Notes under the pieces: generated by a model
What the model saw: the letters and a program-made list of their open reading frames with translations, nothing else
Databases searched by the model: none
Told to the model about the DNA's origin: nothing
Made by a program: the position numbers and the translations under genes
Shown here: one piece after another, positions 22,358 through 34,455 of the stretch
How the letters are laid out: every line of letters starts with the position of its first letter
Numbering within the stretch: position 1 is the stretch's first letter
Assembly (NCBI RefSeq): GCF_037975245.1
Contig: NC_092582.1
Location: 26,538,077-26,602,076 of the forward strand
DNA from: Apostichopus japonicus
Lineage: Eukaryota > Echinodermata > Holothuroidea > Aspidochirotida > Stichopodidae
Length of the DNA: 64,000 nucleotides
Direction of reading: 5' to 3'

Positions 22358-24997
22358 TTACAATATTTGCTGATGTTTCGGACTTTTGTCTTTCCCCAAG
22401 CATGTTGATGACGTCATGAGGCTTCCATTGTAGTTGTTATTTTTGAGAGCTCCCGTTCTTGACCTGCTCGCATATTTATGGTACCTCACATATGGATTGG
22501 GGGATGGATCTTTCTTCCACAACGACTTTGGTAGTACCATCTGCATGGCTGCCATTCGAAAATTAGCGTTTATGACGATATAAATGATAGTATTGAATAC
22601 GCTGTTGCTCATAGCCAAAGCTTCTACGAAGTAAAAAGTTGTAAAGAAATGAAGTGTTCGCTCGCCCTGAAAGGATGGCATAATGAAATCTCTGTTGATT
22701 GCGTAACCATGGAAAGGTGCCCAGCAGACAGCAAACAACGTCACGACTATTATCAACATTCGAATGGTACGTCGCTTTGTCTTCTCAACCACCATTTCTT
22801 GCTGTTGGGTCATGTGACCTCCTGGGACATTACGAAACCACAATTTCTTTGCGATACTGAAATAAACAAACATCATCAGGCCAAGAGGAATGATGAACTC
22901 CACAATGAATAAAAGAATTGTGTAAAATGACATCATGGTGTGGTTCGTCCAATGGGATTCCCAGCATGTGGTGAAGTTACCGATGATTTCACCCACATCA
23001 TTCCTTTCATACATCGTGGTAGTTACCGTGGTCGTGGCGGTTGGTATGGCAACCGTTAGGGAAACCACCCAAATAGTGCACACACAACATGTCAGGGTGC
23101 TTCGACTCATTCTCGGACGCAATGGATACATTATACTGGAATACCTGTAAAAGCAAACAGAAAAACCTGTTATCAATCACGTGATCATGTCACATGTATG
23201 TATGATGTAACGGTGGTAATATTCAGTAATATAAATGTTTATATAACATATTCAAACCGATGCTGTGATGTGTAATGCATTATCCAATCAACGTTTAATC
23301 GACTTCAACCTTTTGGGAACCACGGACCGTTTACTATTTATAATATTGTGAATTTTATTTAAAGATGAATGCTAACACAGAACGACACTGCATAGCGACA
23401 CCGATACATCGATAGAATACCGGTATTTCACATAATATTGTGAATCTTATTTAAAGATGAATGCTAACATAGAACGACACTACATAGCGACACCGATACA
23501 TCGACAGAATACCGGTATTTCATTTGTAACACCGGCAATATATATATATATATATATAAATATACATATGGATCAGATGTAGCCATGTGTATGTTATTGT
23601 ATATTGAACTGTTTTGAAGTAGTTGAGATGCATTTAACCTGTTCTCTCATAGCCGATTAAACACATTGAATACTTTTATTACAGACCATTGAATAACTAG
23701 TGCCATATCGGTGACCCTGAGACTACAAACAAAGTCAAACAGAGTAAATTCTCTAAATCTGTTTTCTTACGGCGATGGATTCTTTCCCTGTCAACATCTC
23801 ATTATGAATTCATACAGTGTCTTGAACTACTTATAGAAGCAGATGCCTTGGGTTGAACGAGTCTGGTATTAATCTCAAAGATAACTATAAATTACCTAAT
23901 TAATCTGTCTTAAGTTTGAACCGCGAATATCTACGGATTTTTCATGTGTATTTTTTTTTTAATTTTGTTTGCATTTGCAATCTTTTGAAGCTTAGCATCA
24001 TCATTCCTGATGCGAGTTTGGTCATCAAAGTCATCTTTGGTTAAATGGTCGACTTTCAAATCACCAAAATGCAGCCATTTCAACGTACAATGAACTACTA
24101 TAAACGGGACATGTATTTTAATTCCCTATGGCAAGGTTATATTTATAATCGCATCCATTTTGTCAAATGATGCAACCATTGCGGCAAGATACAATAAACA
24201 ACTAGACACGTTCTGTTAAAGTAGTAAGTCATTTAATATGGTGATGCCGCCAATGCTTTGTATTCGAAAGGACCGTACTGTCTAATAGTGGCACAAAATC
24301 TGTTAGGTATACTAAAATGGTCACTAAAGCGTATACTTACAATATAATTGTCACACCCCATTTCACATAGTAGTAATACTCACACGTAAAAGACATATCG
24401 TAACTTTTTTTTTTCAAGTTTTCCATTTTTCTTGCATATTTGAAACTCAAGCCAAGAAATTATAATGATGTGAGTTTTTTTTTTACTTCAAATTGTTAGT
24501 ATCAATGACAACAGAAATTCAAGCCAAAATGCTGGCTGCATTTAAAATAGGTAATTTTGTTCCTACCTGTCAAGCGCTATAAGCAGGAGGGAGTTTACAG
24601 ACACATAGAGTGAAGTCACAGATCCGTAGCCGACCATAACACACATAACACTTCCAAATGGCCAGGATTCCGCCATATAGTAGTAAAACTTGAAAGGTAT
24701 ACAAACAGCTGCAACGATGAAATCTGACAACGCGATGTTTCCGATCAGCAAGTTAGTAGTCGTACGCATGCGTTGAAAGCGGACGAGGGAGCAACAAAGT
24801 AAGAGATTACCTATACCACATATGGTGATTGCCATTGAGTACGACAGACCGAGGATAACTTTAGCAGCCACTGGTATGGGAACTTGTCCGCCGTCAGTCT
24901 TGTTCAAGAATGCATAATCATAATGGTAAATTTCATTGTATAACAGCGGAGCTGCAACGAAGTCTTGAGAACTCTCATAGCTCGACATTTCCCCCAT
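22358..24997 (-). CDS. Prokineticin-receptor-like class A GPCR, complete, two coding exons
   Basis: The coding sequence joins 24997-24567 and 23144-22358 on the minus strand and gives 405 residues. The donor GACAG|GTAGGA and acceptor TGCTTTTACAG|GTATTC split the arginine codon of the DRY motif (phase 2). Class A landmarks are N64 (TM1), D92 in IALSDFIVA (TM2), C119, D143-R144-Y145, the loop-2 cysteine C204, CWAPF at 284-288 (TM6) and N328-TIIY in place of NPxxY (TM7). Family hallmarks of prokineticin receptors are CGIGN at 60-64, SLYVSVNSLLLIALDRY, YPLRPRMS, KKLWFRNVPGG at 243-253, and FYFVEALAMSNS at 314-325. Sequons lie at N32 and in the second extracellular loop (NFT, NHT). The cytoplasmic tail, about 65 residues, is rich in basic residues, Ser and Asn. 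In vertebrates these receptors bind small AVIT-family peptides; the ligand here is unknown. A second in-frame ATG at codon 4 is also possible as start. Confidence 0.87.
23145..24566 (-). other. Intron of the GPCR gene
   Basis: A 1,422-bp GT-AG intron. It contains a 92-bp tandem duplication (23341-23524) and a short (TA)n at about 23539-23560. Confidence 0.85.
23341..23524. repeat. Tandem duplication, 92 bp x 2
   Basis: Two copies starting TAATATTGTGAAT, at 23341 and 23433, differ by a few substitutions. Confidence 0.92.
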
Positions 24998-25352
24998 AGT
25001 TTTATTCTGCTCTCTTTTGTGATATCTTCCAATAAAACAAATAAAATGTTGTAATAATCCACGTACTTCTTTAGGATTTTTTCCGATGTTTAATATTAAT
25101 TCAAGTACACTTCATTACATTTCTTTAACCAGGCCAAAGCGGATCGGAAAAAACAAACTTAGCCCGCGGTAAATTGACGTCGCGTCAAAGTGACCTTGTA
25201 TGTGAAGATGAATGGGTAAGTGACAACACCTTCCAGATAAGCTGTTTCATAAAAGTTAAATATGATAGAGCTTGCTCGAAGGAAGTCAATTTAAGACAGT
25301 AAATTGCTGAGATTATTGCAGGTGGAAAAACGTCTTAAAAGCAAAAGCTCGT
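24998..25352. other. Upstream flank of the GPCR gene
   Basis: No clear leader exon or TATA box. The bases before the start codon (AGAGAGCAG then AATAAAACT) could be a weak splice acceptor. Confidence 0.35.
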
Positions 25353-25628
25353 CATAAATGTCTTATTACATAGATTCCCTCAGTCACTCAAGCAGTTTGA
25401 AGTCCTATAAAACACACCTTGCATAAATGTCTTATTACATAGATTCCCTCAGTCACTCAAGCAGTTCGAAGTCCTATAAAACACACCTTGCATAAATGTC
25501 TTATTACATAGATTCCCTCAGTCACTCAAGCAGTTTGAAGTCCTATAAAACACACCTTGCATAAATGTCTTATTACATAGATTCCCTCAGTCACTCAAGC
25601 AGTTTGAAGTCATATAAAACACACCTTG
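25353..25628. repeat. Tandem repeat, 69 bp unit, 4 copies
   Basis: Copies beginning CATAAATGTCTTATTACATA start at 25353, 25422, 25491 and 25560 and are nearly identical. Confidence 0.95.
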
Positions 25629-25733
25629 CTTCAAAATTCCACTCTGAATATGTCGATTTGTATATAAACGGTGAAATTCAGAATTTATTTGAGTAGAGAC
25701 TCCACGTCCATTAGTTAGTGATTTACTTCTCGT

Positions 25734-25821
25734 TTAGTGTTGTATGACGGTTTGTTGATGTAACGTGTCCCGGTAATAGTCGGCGGCATTGCGCGTCAGC
25801 AGACACATCTGAAAGTAGATT
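25734..25821 (-). CDS. Possible terminal exon of an unknown gene
   Basis: On the minus strand a long pyrimidine tract, CTTTCTTCCTGTTTCTACAG, ends at 25822. It is followed by 28 codons and TAA (stop at 25736-25734). The peptide contains MCLLTRNAADYYRDTL and matches nothing I know. The frame also stays open upstream of the acceptor, where it reads as a hydrophobic stretch, so an unspliced alternative exists. No preceding exon is apparent, since the minus-strand upstream side is a G/C-rich minisatellite. Treat as weak. Confidence 0.25.
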
Positions 25822-26334
25822 CTGTAGAAACAGGAAGAAAGAAAAAGTATTACTAAGTTTGTAAACCAAATGGCGAAAATGGCGTAACCACGTGCACGAT
25901 GAAGATAGTATTGTCTTGTTATAGAATATTGAAACACGAAAAAAAAAATTACATTGATTTTAAGAAGAGAATGCTGTGCAGCTCTTGGTAAACATTTACA
26001 ATTCCACTTCATTCGCTATGCAGATTATAGAAAACTCCATATATCTCGATACGGTGTAGTACTATGGAGTAAAAGTTTTAAGTAATCATAAAGAGAACAT
26101 TTACCGGGAAATTGTCAATGAATAAAAGAGCGAATAAATGATTTGTAAACTGGAGATTCGCAAAAATGGCCCGGTATTAAACATATATTATATATATATT
26201 ATTAAATAAATATTAAAGTTATTTTTACAAACTGAAATTGGTCGTCGTTCACACTTATGAGATAAGAGAGTATTGCGCAAATGAAAAGGTGTTGATAGAA
26301 GAATCAGGGAAGTAGATGAAGGGGGAGTGCGGCT

Positions 26335-26613
26335 GGTGGGAGGGCAGGGCAGGGCAGGGCAGGGCAGGGCAGGGCAGGGCAGGGCAGGGCAGGGCAGGGC
26401 AGGGCAGGGCAGGGCAGGGCAGGGCAGGGCAGGGCAGGGCAGGGCAGGGCAGGGCAGGGCAGGGCAGGGCAGGGCAGGGCAGGGCAGGGCAGGGCAGGGC
26501 AGGGCAGGGCAGGGCAGGGCAGGGCAGGGCAGGGCAGGGCAGGGCAGGGCAGGGCAGGGCAGGGCAGGGCAGGGCAGGGCAGGGCAGGGCAGGGCAGGGC
26601 AGGGCAGGGCAGG
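26335..26613. repeat. Pentanucleotide microsatellite (GGGCA)n, about 55 copies
   Basis: Nearly perfect for about 275 bp. The plus strand is a continuous series of GGG runs separated by two bases, a textbook G-quadruplex pattern. All three minus-strand frames remain open through it as Pro/Ala/Leu/Cys repeats, which is a consequence of the repeat. Confidence 0.98.
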
Positions 26614-27290
26614 GACGCAGATGAGCTGGGAGGACGAGGATGGGAGCGAAAGGAAGTGGATAGGACGGGAAGGAAGTGGATAGGAGGGGGAGAGAAGCGG
26701 ATAGGACGGGAAAGAAGTGGATAGGAGGGGGGAAGCGGATGAGAGGGGAGGGGAGCGGATCGGAGGGGAGGTAAGCGGATCGGGGGGGGGGAGGGAAGCG
26801 GATACTGAGGGAAAGAAGTCGATAGGAGGGGGAAGCGGATGGGAGGGCAGGGAAGTGGATAGGAATGGGAGGGAAGCGCATAGGAGGGGGAGGGAAGCGG
26901 ATAGGAGGGAAAAGAAGTCGATAGGAGGGGGTGATGAGCGGATCGGAGGGGAGGGAAGCGGATAGGAGGGGGATGGAAGCGCATAGGAGGGGAGGGAAGC
27001 CGATGGGAGGGGCGGGAAGTGGGGGAGGGAAGCGGATAGAGGGGGGGCGGATGGGAAGGGAGGGGGAGGGAAGCGGATGGAAGGGAAAGTGTGCGGATGA
27101 GGGTAGAAGGAAATCATTGGGCAGAGAGAGAAACCGATGGAAGGGGACGGGACAGGACGTGAGTGGATGGAGGCCTCTGGAAGGGGAGGCGGGTGAGGCC
27201 AGAGGGAAGCAGTCTGACAGAGCGGGAAGCCGAAGGGAATGAAGACAGGCGGGTGGGTTGGGAAGGAAACCGATGCATGGGAGGGGCATG
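26614..27290. repeat. Purine-rich minisatellite, about 18-20 bp unit
   Basis: Degenerate copies of GGGAAGCGGATAGGAGGG continue directly from the pentanucleotide tract. The plus strand is overwhelmingly G and A for nearly 700 bp. Proline/serine-rich minus-strand open frames of over 200 codons come from this bias, not from a gene. Confidence 0.9.
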
Positions 27291-27577
27291 TTAATGGCTG
27301 ACAACATTGGGTAATAGAGAGGATATGGGAATAGTTGGTGAATACGGGTCAGTAATATTGTACGTACTTCCGTTATTTGATATTATGTTGCAAAAAACAA
27401 TAGTTTACTATATTAAGTCTAGCTATTATAAATTAGTTATACTTGTTCTGTATTCTGACATAGATATTGAACGAGATCAGCAAGAGTTTGTTTCATATTT
27501 AATCCTGTTCCAGGTAAGTTTTATTTACCCTGATGTTTTACAGGGATTACAAAGGTCATTAGTGTAGCGCCTCACTT
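27291..27577. other. No gene recognised
   Basis: AT-rich spacer between the minisatellite and a SINE. Confidence 0.5.
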
Positions 27578-27826
27578 CCGTATGTATGTATGTATGTATA
27601 TGTGATCTTCCCGCAAGCAGGAACTCGCGAAAGAAGCCATGGAGGCTTATAGACTCGCAAGCTGACCGAAGCCAATCTCTCGGCACACATCCATTTAACT
27701 TCCATGTCGGGAAGTTGTTATTGAACAACACCCTTGCCAGACGACACACCTTGCTGTCGGCGGGGAATCGAACCGGGGATCTCATGACTGGGAGACGCCG
27801 GCGTTAACCACTAGGCTATACACTCC
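27578..27826 (-). mobile_element. tRNA-derived SINE, minus orientation
   Basis: The minus strand carries an A box TAGCCTAGTGGTTAACGCC (about 27800-27818) and a B box GGTTCGATTCC (27764-27774) with tRNA-like spacing. The body contains GCTTCGGTCAGCTTGCGAG and TTTCGCGAGTTCCTGCTTGC, and the tail is (ATAC)n at about 27580-27599. The same body and tail recur at 39.6 kb. Flanking duplications are not clear. Confidence 0.85.
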
Positions 27827-29176
27827 GTGAAAAGTAAACTAATGGCAAATCTTGCTGAAACTTAAACAAACTTTTTGTTCTGTTTTCCGTCTCAAATCAG
27901 TCTCATTTTGTGAGATATATGTTCGTAAATGAACTCTAGCATAAAAAAAAAAATAAAAAAAAGGTAAAAGACCAAAGTCTCGAGGAAATAAATCTTGAAA
28001 CGTCTAGCAATTTTCCAGTCTTAAAGTGTTGATGAAAATCGAAAATAGGATTAAAAATTTTAATCTATTACTTAAAGACTCTATTGGACGGGGGTTGGGG
28101 GATAATATTAATAAATAATATTAATTAATAATTTTTATCTATTAATTAAAGACTCTATTGGACGGGGGTTGGGGAATCATATTAATTTTGATATATTTAT
28201 CACTACCAATCACCAAATTACAAAAAAAAAAAAAAAAAAAAATACCAGTTGTCAGCATTAAATCCATCTATGCATAGCGTCCTCGCTATCTAGTTCATAT
28301 TCTCTGCGCATGTGCAAGCTAGCGGTCAAAAACAATTCGGGTGATCTGGCAGTTCTTGGAGTAATTTAAATTTGAATTTTTCAGATATGAGTAAACATCT
28401 CTTTTATGATCACCAGTATATTCCTACTGCCTTCACCTTCACCCTTACAGTAATGATCGTCCACGATTTCCATCAAATTTCCAATATTTTCTATACGATT
28501 AGCTCTATTTTTTCCTTACTTTATGAGCTTATGGTTCTAAACCTATGCAGGCATGTCTGTTATGACGTAGGCAAAGTAATTGATCATAAACACTAGCCTG
28601 CATCTTATGCAAATTGTCATTAATGATTTAAGTTTAGGTAGAGAGGGAGATGGATTCTGAAATAGCCTCAGGTTATGATGGATGGTGTATTTTCGATTGC
28701 TTGGAAAGATAGGTTTGCTTGAACGTTATAATATAACGTATTCTGCAGACAGTTTACGAGTTTGAGAAACTGTCTTATTAGGAGGGACCGGTGAATATCC
28801 GAGGGGATAAATCAATTCATGGTAAATAACCAAAATCAAAAAAGAAGAAGATGTTATGAACTCGATTGGCAGCGAGAATACAGAATCAGTCTGACTCAAG
28901 TATTTCTTCACTGGTAGAGATTCTGATCTTATTTGTGTTAACATGCAGAACATCTCACGTCATGAATTAGGCCTATGTGAGACGACTTCAATGATGCGAC
29001 ATTTTTATGGCTTGTCGCAATAAAAATAAATAGAAATGTCAAAACATGCACAGCAGTTGAGGTGCTTGCTGTTAATTATATTAATTCTGTCAAATCTTGA
29101 TCCCCACTTGAAACATCTTTGCAGTTTCAATATTTTAAGGCTGATTGGAATGACGTCATATTTCTGATCAGGGTCC
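27827..29176. other. No gene recognised; one duplicated segment
   Basis: A roughly 75-bp segment is duplicated at about 28052-28184, both copies ending AAAGACTCTATTGGACGGGG. A poly(A) run is at about 28222-28241. The short open frames have no support. Confidence 0.5.
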
Positions 29177-29256
29177 GCTTGCCGCAGATAGGGGATTAAT
29201 GGATTAGGTTACTAGTGCTTGCCGCAGATAGGGGATTAGTGGATTAGGTTTCTAGT
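29177..29256. repeat. Tandem duplication, 40 bp x 2
   Basis: Two copies of GCTTGCCGCAGATAGGGGAT, starting at 29177 and 29217. Confidence 0.9.
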
Positions 29257-29523
29257 GTCGCTATCGCAGCACGACCGTGTTGAGTCTACATGTAACAGTA
29301 TCTCTTCTTAATGAATCTAACCTTTCAACCACTGTGATGTTTGTATTCAATATTTATTGTTAGGCAAGACGTGATCGTGTGTCTTTCAAGCACTATGGAA
29401 TCCACTGTGTATTGAAAATGTTGAGTTTTATGACTTATTTTAACATTTTCTGTTTAATGCATAGTACTTGTGTTCTATTTATTAGGTTGCTATCATAGTT
29501 TTGAATTGTTTTAGGCTACTATA

Positions 29524-29889
29524 CATTGGCGTAGGAAGGTACTTTTGAGTGGGGGGGCTGAAGACTGATGGCCGGCCTGGGGGAGGGGTCTAAGGGGAGG
29601 GGTGTCCCCCTCCCCTTTGGAATTTTTTTGCATTTCCAGGTGGCCTCAGATGCAATTTGGTGCAATATAGCACACTTCAACTCCCACTCCATTTTGTAAA
29701 GAATTTTGCATTTTCACCTGGCCTTAAATGCAATTTGGTGCTCCAAATGAGATTTTTTTCTCATTTGGAAATGAAAAAGGGGTTTTCTTACATGCGGAGC
29801 GGGGGGGCGGAATGATACTTCCGCCCCCCACATTTTTCACTGGGGGGGGGGCTGGCGCCCCCCCAGCCCCCCCGGTTCCTACGCCCTTG
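29524..29889. mobile_element. hAT-like non-autonomous element, exact 8-bp duplication
   Basis: The left end CATTGGCGTAGGAAGG and the right end (reverse complement) CAAGGGCGTAGGAACC are similar. CTACTATA lies immediately outside both (29516-29523, 29890-29897). Poly(G)/poly(C) tracts are just inside the termini. The 366-bp interior holds a repeated GATGCAATTTGGTG word and no coding capacity. Confidence 0.85.
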
Positions 29890-29897
29890 CTACTATA

Positions 29898-29990
29898 AAT
29901 AAGATCGTGGTCTATAAATAGGATCGTGGTCTATAATTAGGATCATAGTCTATAAATAGGATCATGAATCATGGTCTATAAATAGAATTG
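29898..29990. repeat. Tandem repeat, about 18 bp unit
   Basis: Four to five copies of CTATAAATAGGATCGTGGT with variants, beginning at the right duplication of the hAT-like element. Confidence 0.8.
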
Positions 29991-32024
29991 TTTCCTAGAT
30001 ATACCAAATGTTTGATTCCTATAAGTAGAGCTGGGCTCTATTATTGCAATTGAGACCCATTAATAATCGCATAGAAAACATAGCAAACACGGCTTAAACG
30101 ATTCACCCTGCAAAAAGAAACAAAGCAATATGTGAATCCCCACGTCCCCTGTGTCCCCCACCCACCCCCCCCCTATAAAGATACTAGTTGCATATATGTT
30201 ACCAGCCGTAACAACGATAATGTACTATACCATTAAAGGCACTGAAGACTAGCCCCAAACCGCGTGCCGCCCTCTGAAAAAAAAGTTAACTTTCCGTTGC
30301 TTGCAAGTGAAGTTTTCTTCTTGTCGCTACAAAATGCAGACAGTAGCCTAATGAAACGTGATACCTTGTTATCTTTCATCTGGACCTGAGATCAGGAAGT
30401 TCCATAACAACTCCCTGCTGATATGTCAACCGCTGCTATGTACACTGTATTGTGGGTATTGACCGTAGCTGCATGTATTGACTGCATGTACACTAGTGTC
30501 AAATTACCGACTGTAGCAAGCTGTGTGTGTATTTACTGGGATCGATGGTGGTGTCTAACACTTCTGTTACACCTCAATCGAAACTAGGTCAGATCACCGG
30601 CATCAGACGTTTCTTTGTGCGCGAGTCTTCACTCCCTTTAAGGTAACACACGATATCGCACGCAACTGTCTACATAGAGATAATATGATTCTCCCATTAT
30701 AGTCCATCTCAAAAACACAACGATTCTTTACAGTCCGACTATCCCCTTTAAACAAAATAATGTGTAGCAACGTAGCCAGGAATAACAACGCTCACTTTGC
30801 TGGACCCAATCCCCCCCCCCCCCACCAACTCTCAAAGTAGGTAAGGTTACCCCATTAACCCCCAAACACAATAAATCAAGTTATAGAAAAGATTGACTGA
30901 AGTATGGCAAACTGGTGAACTCTACGATCAACAGAATCACACACACCGATGAGGAATTAATATTACACATATGCACCTGTAGCACCTGTACGAGATGCCT
31001 CATTGCGTAATCAATGACGTCATGCTTAAATTAAGTCTAGTGTCTGCTCGTCGGCGTCTACGTGGTTTCTATTTGCGGACAGTTTTTAATTTAAATGTGC
31101 AGGGTTGACTGAATGTGGGGGCGTGGTGTAACATCAAAAACCGAGACACGTACGTCACTTGTCCATGCTAGACAGGAAACTTTTCTCGTCGCTTGACGAA
31201 AAGCAAAGAAAACTCCATCTCAAGCCATTCTGTGGTAAGAGCTTTCCGTGTGTCAATCAAACTATTTCTCTTATATAGGCTTACGCAACCTTCGAAATGC
31301 AAAAACATAAGACTTTTATGGTCTCAAATGCATTTCAAATTTGTCAAGGACAAATGGTATTGATTGTTAGCCATGAGTACTCTGTATGTTGTAACATGAA
31401 ATCAAAGGAAAATGTTTTTATTGAGCTATTATTATTACTAAAACAATAGATTTAAATTGCCAATAAGGACGGCACTGAGGATCCGACGACATCACTAACT
31501 AAGCGGTAAAGAAGCATTCCAGAGATTTATCATATTTCTAAAGGTGAACCGGAATACGGTTATACACACATTACCAGCAACCAAATGTTTCTTGGACATG
31601 CCAAGCCTAACATTCTTCCTCAAGCCATCCTTTAATGGTATCCTAGCGATCTATTTATTGCCTGAAAAGTAGTGGAATGTGCATACCATGCAAATATATA
31701 TATAAAAGTTTGAACAATAAGAATTTTCTTAACTTCTTTATTTTTTAATTTAGTAATGAGCGCCCTCTATTTTGTTGTTGACATTTTTTTTGGTTTTACA
31801 CACTTTTGTACTTTAAACTGGTACTTTAAACTGATTATGCGCTGTTTGTTTTTCTAACTTTTCCAATCAATGATAGCAAAGTATCTACAAGCAAAGCAAA
31901 GCGACTTATTGAGTTTGTACATTTGATCGCAAAACGTCATCAATTTTGAAATAGTAATCTTTACACTACATTATGATATCAAAACGCGGTTGGCATCTTT
32001 ACTGGTGCACCGGGTGGGGTGGAA
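29991..32024. other. No gene recognised
   Basis: Contains a poly(C) run at about 30811-30823 close to an isolated hAT-type end (CAACGTAGCCAGGA near 30768) whose partner I could not find. A sequence around 31470-31530 resembles one near 51060. Confidence 0.45.
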
Positions 32025-33318
32025 GGGGCTGGAAGTAACGGCGGTGATGTGTGTTCAGTTCGTATCATAGGCCTACATATTCAACATACATAATGTAAGG
32101 GGTTGGAAGTAACGGCAGTGATGTGTTTTCAGTTCGTATCATAGGCCTACATATTCAACATACATAATGTAAGGGGTTGGAAGTAACGGCAGTGATGTGT
32201 GTTCAGTTCGTATCATAGGCCTACATATTCAACATACATAATGTAAGGGGTTGGAAGTAACGGCAGTGATGTGTGTTCAGTTCGTATCATAGGCCTACAT
32301 ATTCAACATACATAATGTAAGGGGTTGGAAGTAACGGCAGTGATGTGTGTTCAGTTCGTATCATAGGCCTACATATTCAACATACATAATGTAAGGGGCT
32401 GGAAGTAACGGCAGTGATGTGTGTTCAGTTCGTATCATAGGCCTACATATTTAACATACATAATGTAAGGGGTTGGAAGTAACGGCAGTGATGTGTGTTC
32501 AGTTCGTATCATAGGCCTACATATTCAACATACATAATGTAAGGGGTTGGAAGTAACGGCAGTGATGTGTGTTCAGTTCGTATCATAGGCCTACATATTC
32601 AACATACATAATGTAAGGGGTTGGAAGTAACGGCAGTGATGTGTGTTCAGTTCGTATCATAGGCCTACATATTCAACATACATAATGTAAGGGGTTGGAA
32701 GTAACGGCAGTGATGTGTGTTCAGTTCGTATCATAGGCCTACATATTCAACATACATAATGTAAGGGGTTGGAAGTAACGGCAGTGATGTGTGTTCAGTT
32801 CGTATCATAGGCCTACATATTTAACATACATAATGTAAGGGGTTGTAAGTAACGGCAGTGATGTGTGTTCAGTTCGTATCATAGGCCTACATATTTAACA
32901 TACATAATGTAAGGGGTTGGAAGTAACGGCAGTGATGTGTGTTCAGTTCGTATCATAGGCCTACATATTTAACATACATAATGTAAGGGGTTGGAAGTAA
33001 CGGCAGTGATGTGTGTTTAGTTCGTATCATAGGCCTACATATTCAACATACATAATGTAAGGGGTTGGAAGTAACGGCAGTGATGTGTGTTCAGTTCGTA
33101 TCATAGGCCTACATATTCAACATACATAATGTAAGGGGTTGTAAGTAACGGCAGTGATGTGTGTTCAGTTCGTATCATAGGCCTACATAGGGGTTGGAAG
33201 TAACGGCAGTGATGTGTGTTCAGTTCGTATCATAGGCCTACATAGGGGTTGGAAGTAACGGCAGTGATGTGTGTTCAGTTCGTATCATAGGCCTACATAT
33301 TCAACATACATAATGTTG
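32025..33318. repeat. Satellite-like array, 74 bp unit, about 17-18 copies
   Basis: Units contain GGAAGTAACGGCAGTGATGT and ATCATAGGCCTACATATTC, with starts at 32025, 32099, 32173 and so on. Copies are nearly identical. Two units near 33187 and 33234 are shortened by an identical-looking internal deletion. Confidence 0.97.
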
Positions 33319-34434
33319 GATATTTCTGTATCTGTTCCATTCACATAATATCAATACTTCTCCAGATGTAATAAAAAAGAAAATTGTCACTGATATCCAC
33401 ACAGCATTCAGCCTCATCGATAAGATATGATATTGTCTATAATTTGACTCTTTTTAAGATTTGGAAATAATTTGGCAGTGTCTTTGCTCAGCTTCAACAG
33501 TATGGCAAAGAATCATTAATGATTACAGGTCAAAAAGAGAAACAATTAAAGTATATATAACATTAAAACTGAATATATTAAAGTGAATATGCTAACAATA
33601 TATTATTTGTTGTTCAGCTATATTGTGCCACAATATGGAAAGTCATAAGCAACCGTCCGGGTCATGAATACAAAACTAGTAAAGGATGCAAGTACACGTT
33701 TATAACATTACGGTAAAATTGGAAATAATGTTAAAGTCTCATCGTTATTGGAAATTGTGTATGAAACATTAACTCCTCCAATTATGGAATAAAGTTCTGA
33801 CTACATTGTATCCAGAGATATTTTAAATTGTCGGTTACATCATGCATATGTCACTACCATACGTTTCCCGCAAATGCCTATGTTTTCTTTAATATTTTGT
33901 CTCACGGAGTTGTATTTTGATACTTAGAGAAAATACATCAAAGAAAAACTGTTGTGTCAAGGACACACCTATATAAGGGACAGATTAAGAGAGACTGTTC
34001 GATATTAGCTATATTGGGAATAACTTCAGTGTTGGTGATACGCTTGGCTTGTAACTCAATATACTGTAACATGGCACAACTACACATTAAATCCAAGATT
34101 TGCTGAGGATGAGCTTAAGAGTAATGAGAAATGTCATTGAAAAAAAAGAGTGAAGCCTGTTACTTAGCAGTTTCAATTTCAACATTCTTCCGTCGCTAAA
34201 TTGTTGCAATTTTGTCATACGAAATGCTTAATTACGCGAGTGACGTTCGTTATATACTTGTAAATACCAACAACCTCTAGGCCGACGACACGTTGTGTGT
34301 ATATGTGTTAGGTCCTATAGTCTGGCAAGACTGTAACGCACAAGTAAGGCTATTATAAGTGCTCAGGCAAATCTATAAGGAACTTCCGCCACTTTCCACA
34401 ATTGGTTGATGGGACTTTACAAATAGGATCTAAC
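33319..34434. other. No gene recognised
   Basis: AT-rich stretch between the 74-bp array and the large transposon-like element. Confidence 0.5.
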
Positions 34435-34455
34435 TACACTGAAAACTTAAATTGG

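Noticed and set aside
26188..27307. Minus-strand proline-rich open frames of 226 to 350 codons
   Set aside because: They run through the (GGGCA)n tract and purine minisatellite; all three frames are open, as expected from composition.
27764..27818. tRNA gene from A and B boxes (also 39566-39620)
   Set aside because: No cloverleaf closes properly, and both copies continue into a shared non-tRNA body with an (ATAC)n tail, so they are SINEs.
30768..30830. Isolated hAT-type end with poly(C)
   Set aside because: No partner end or duplicated octamer was found.
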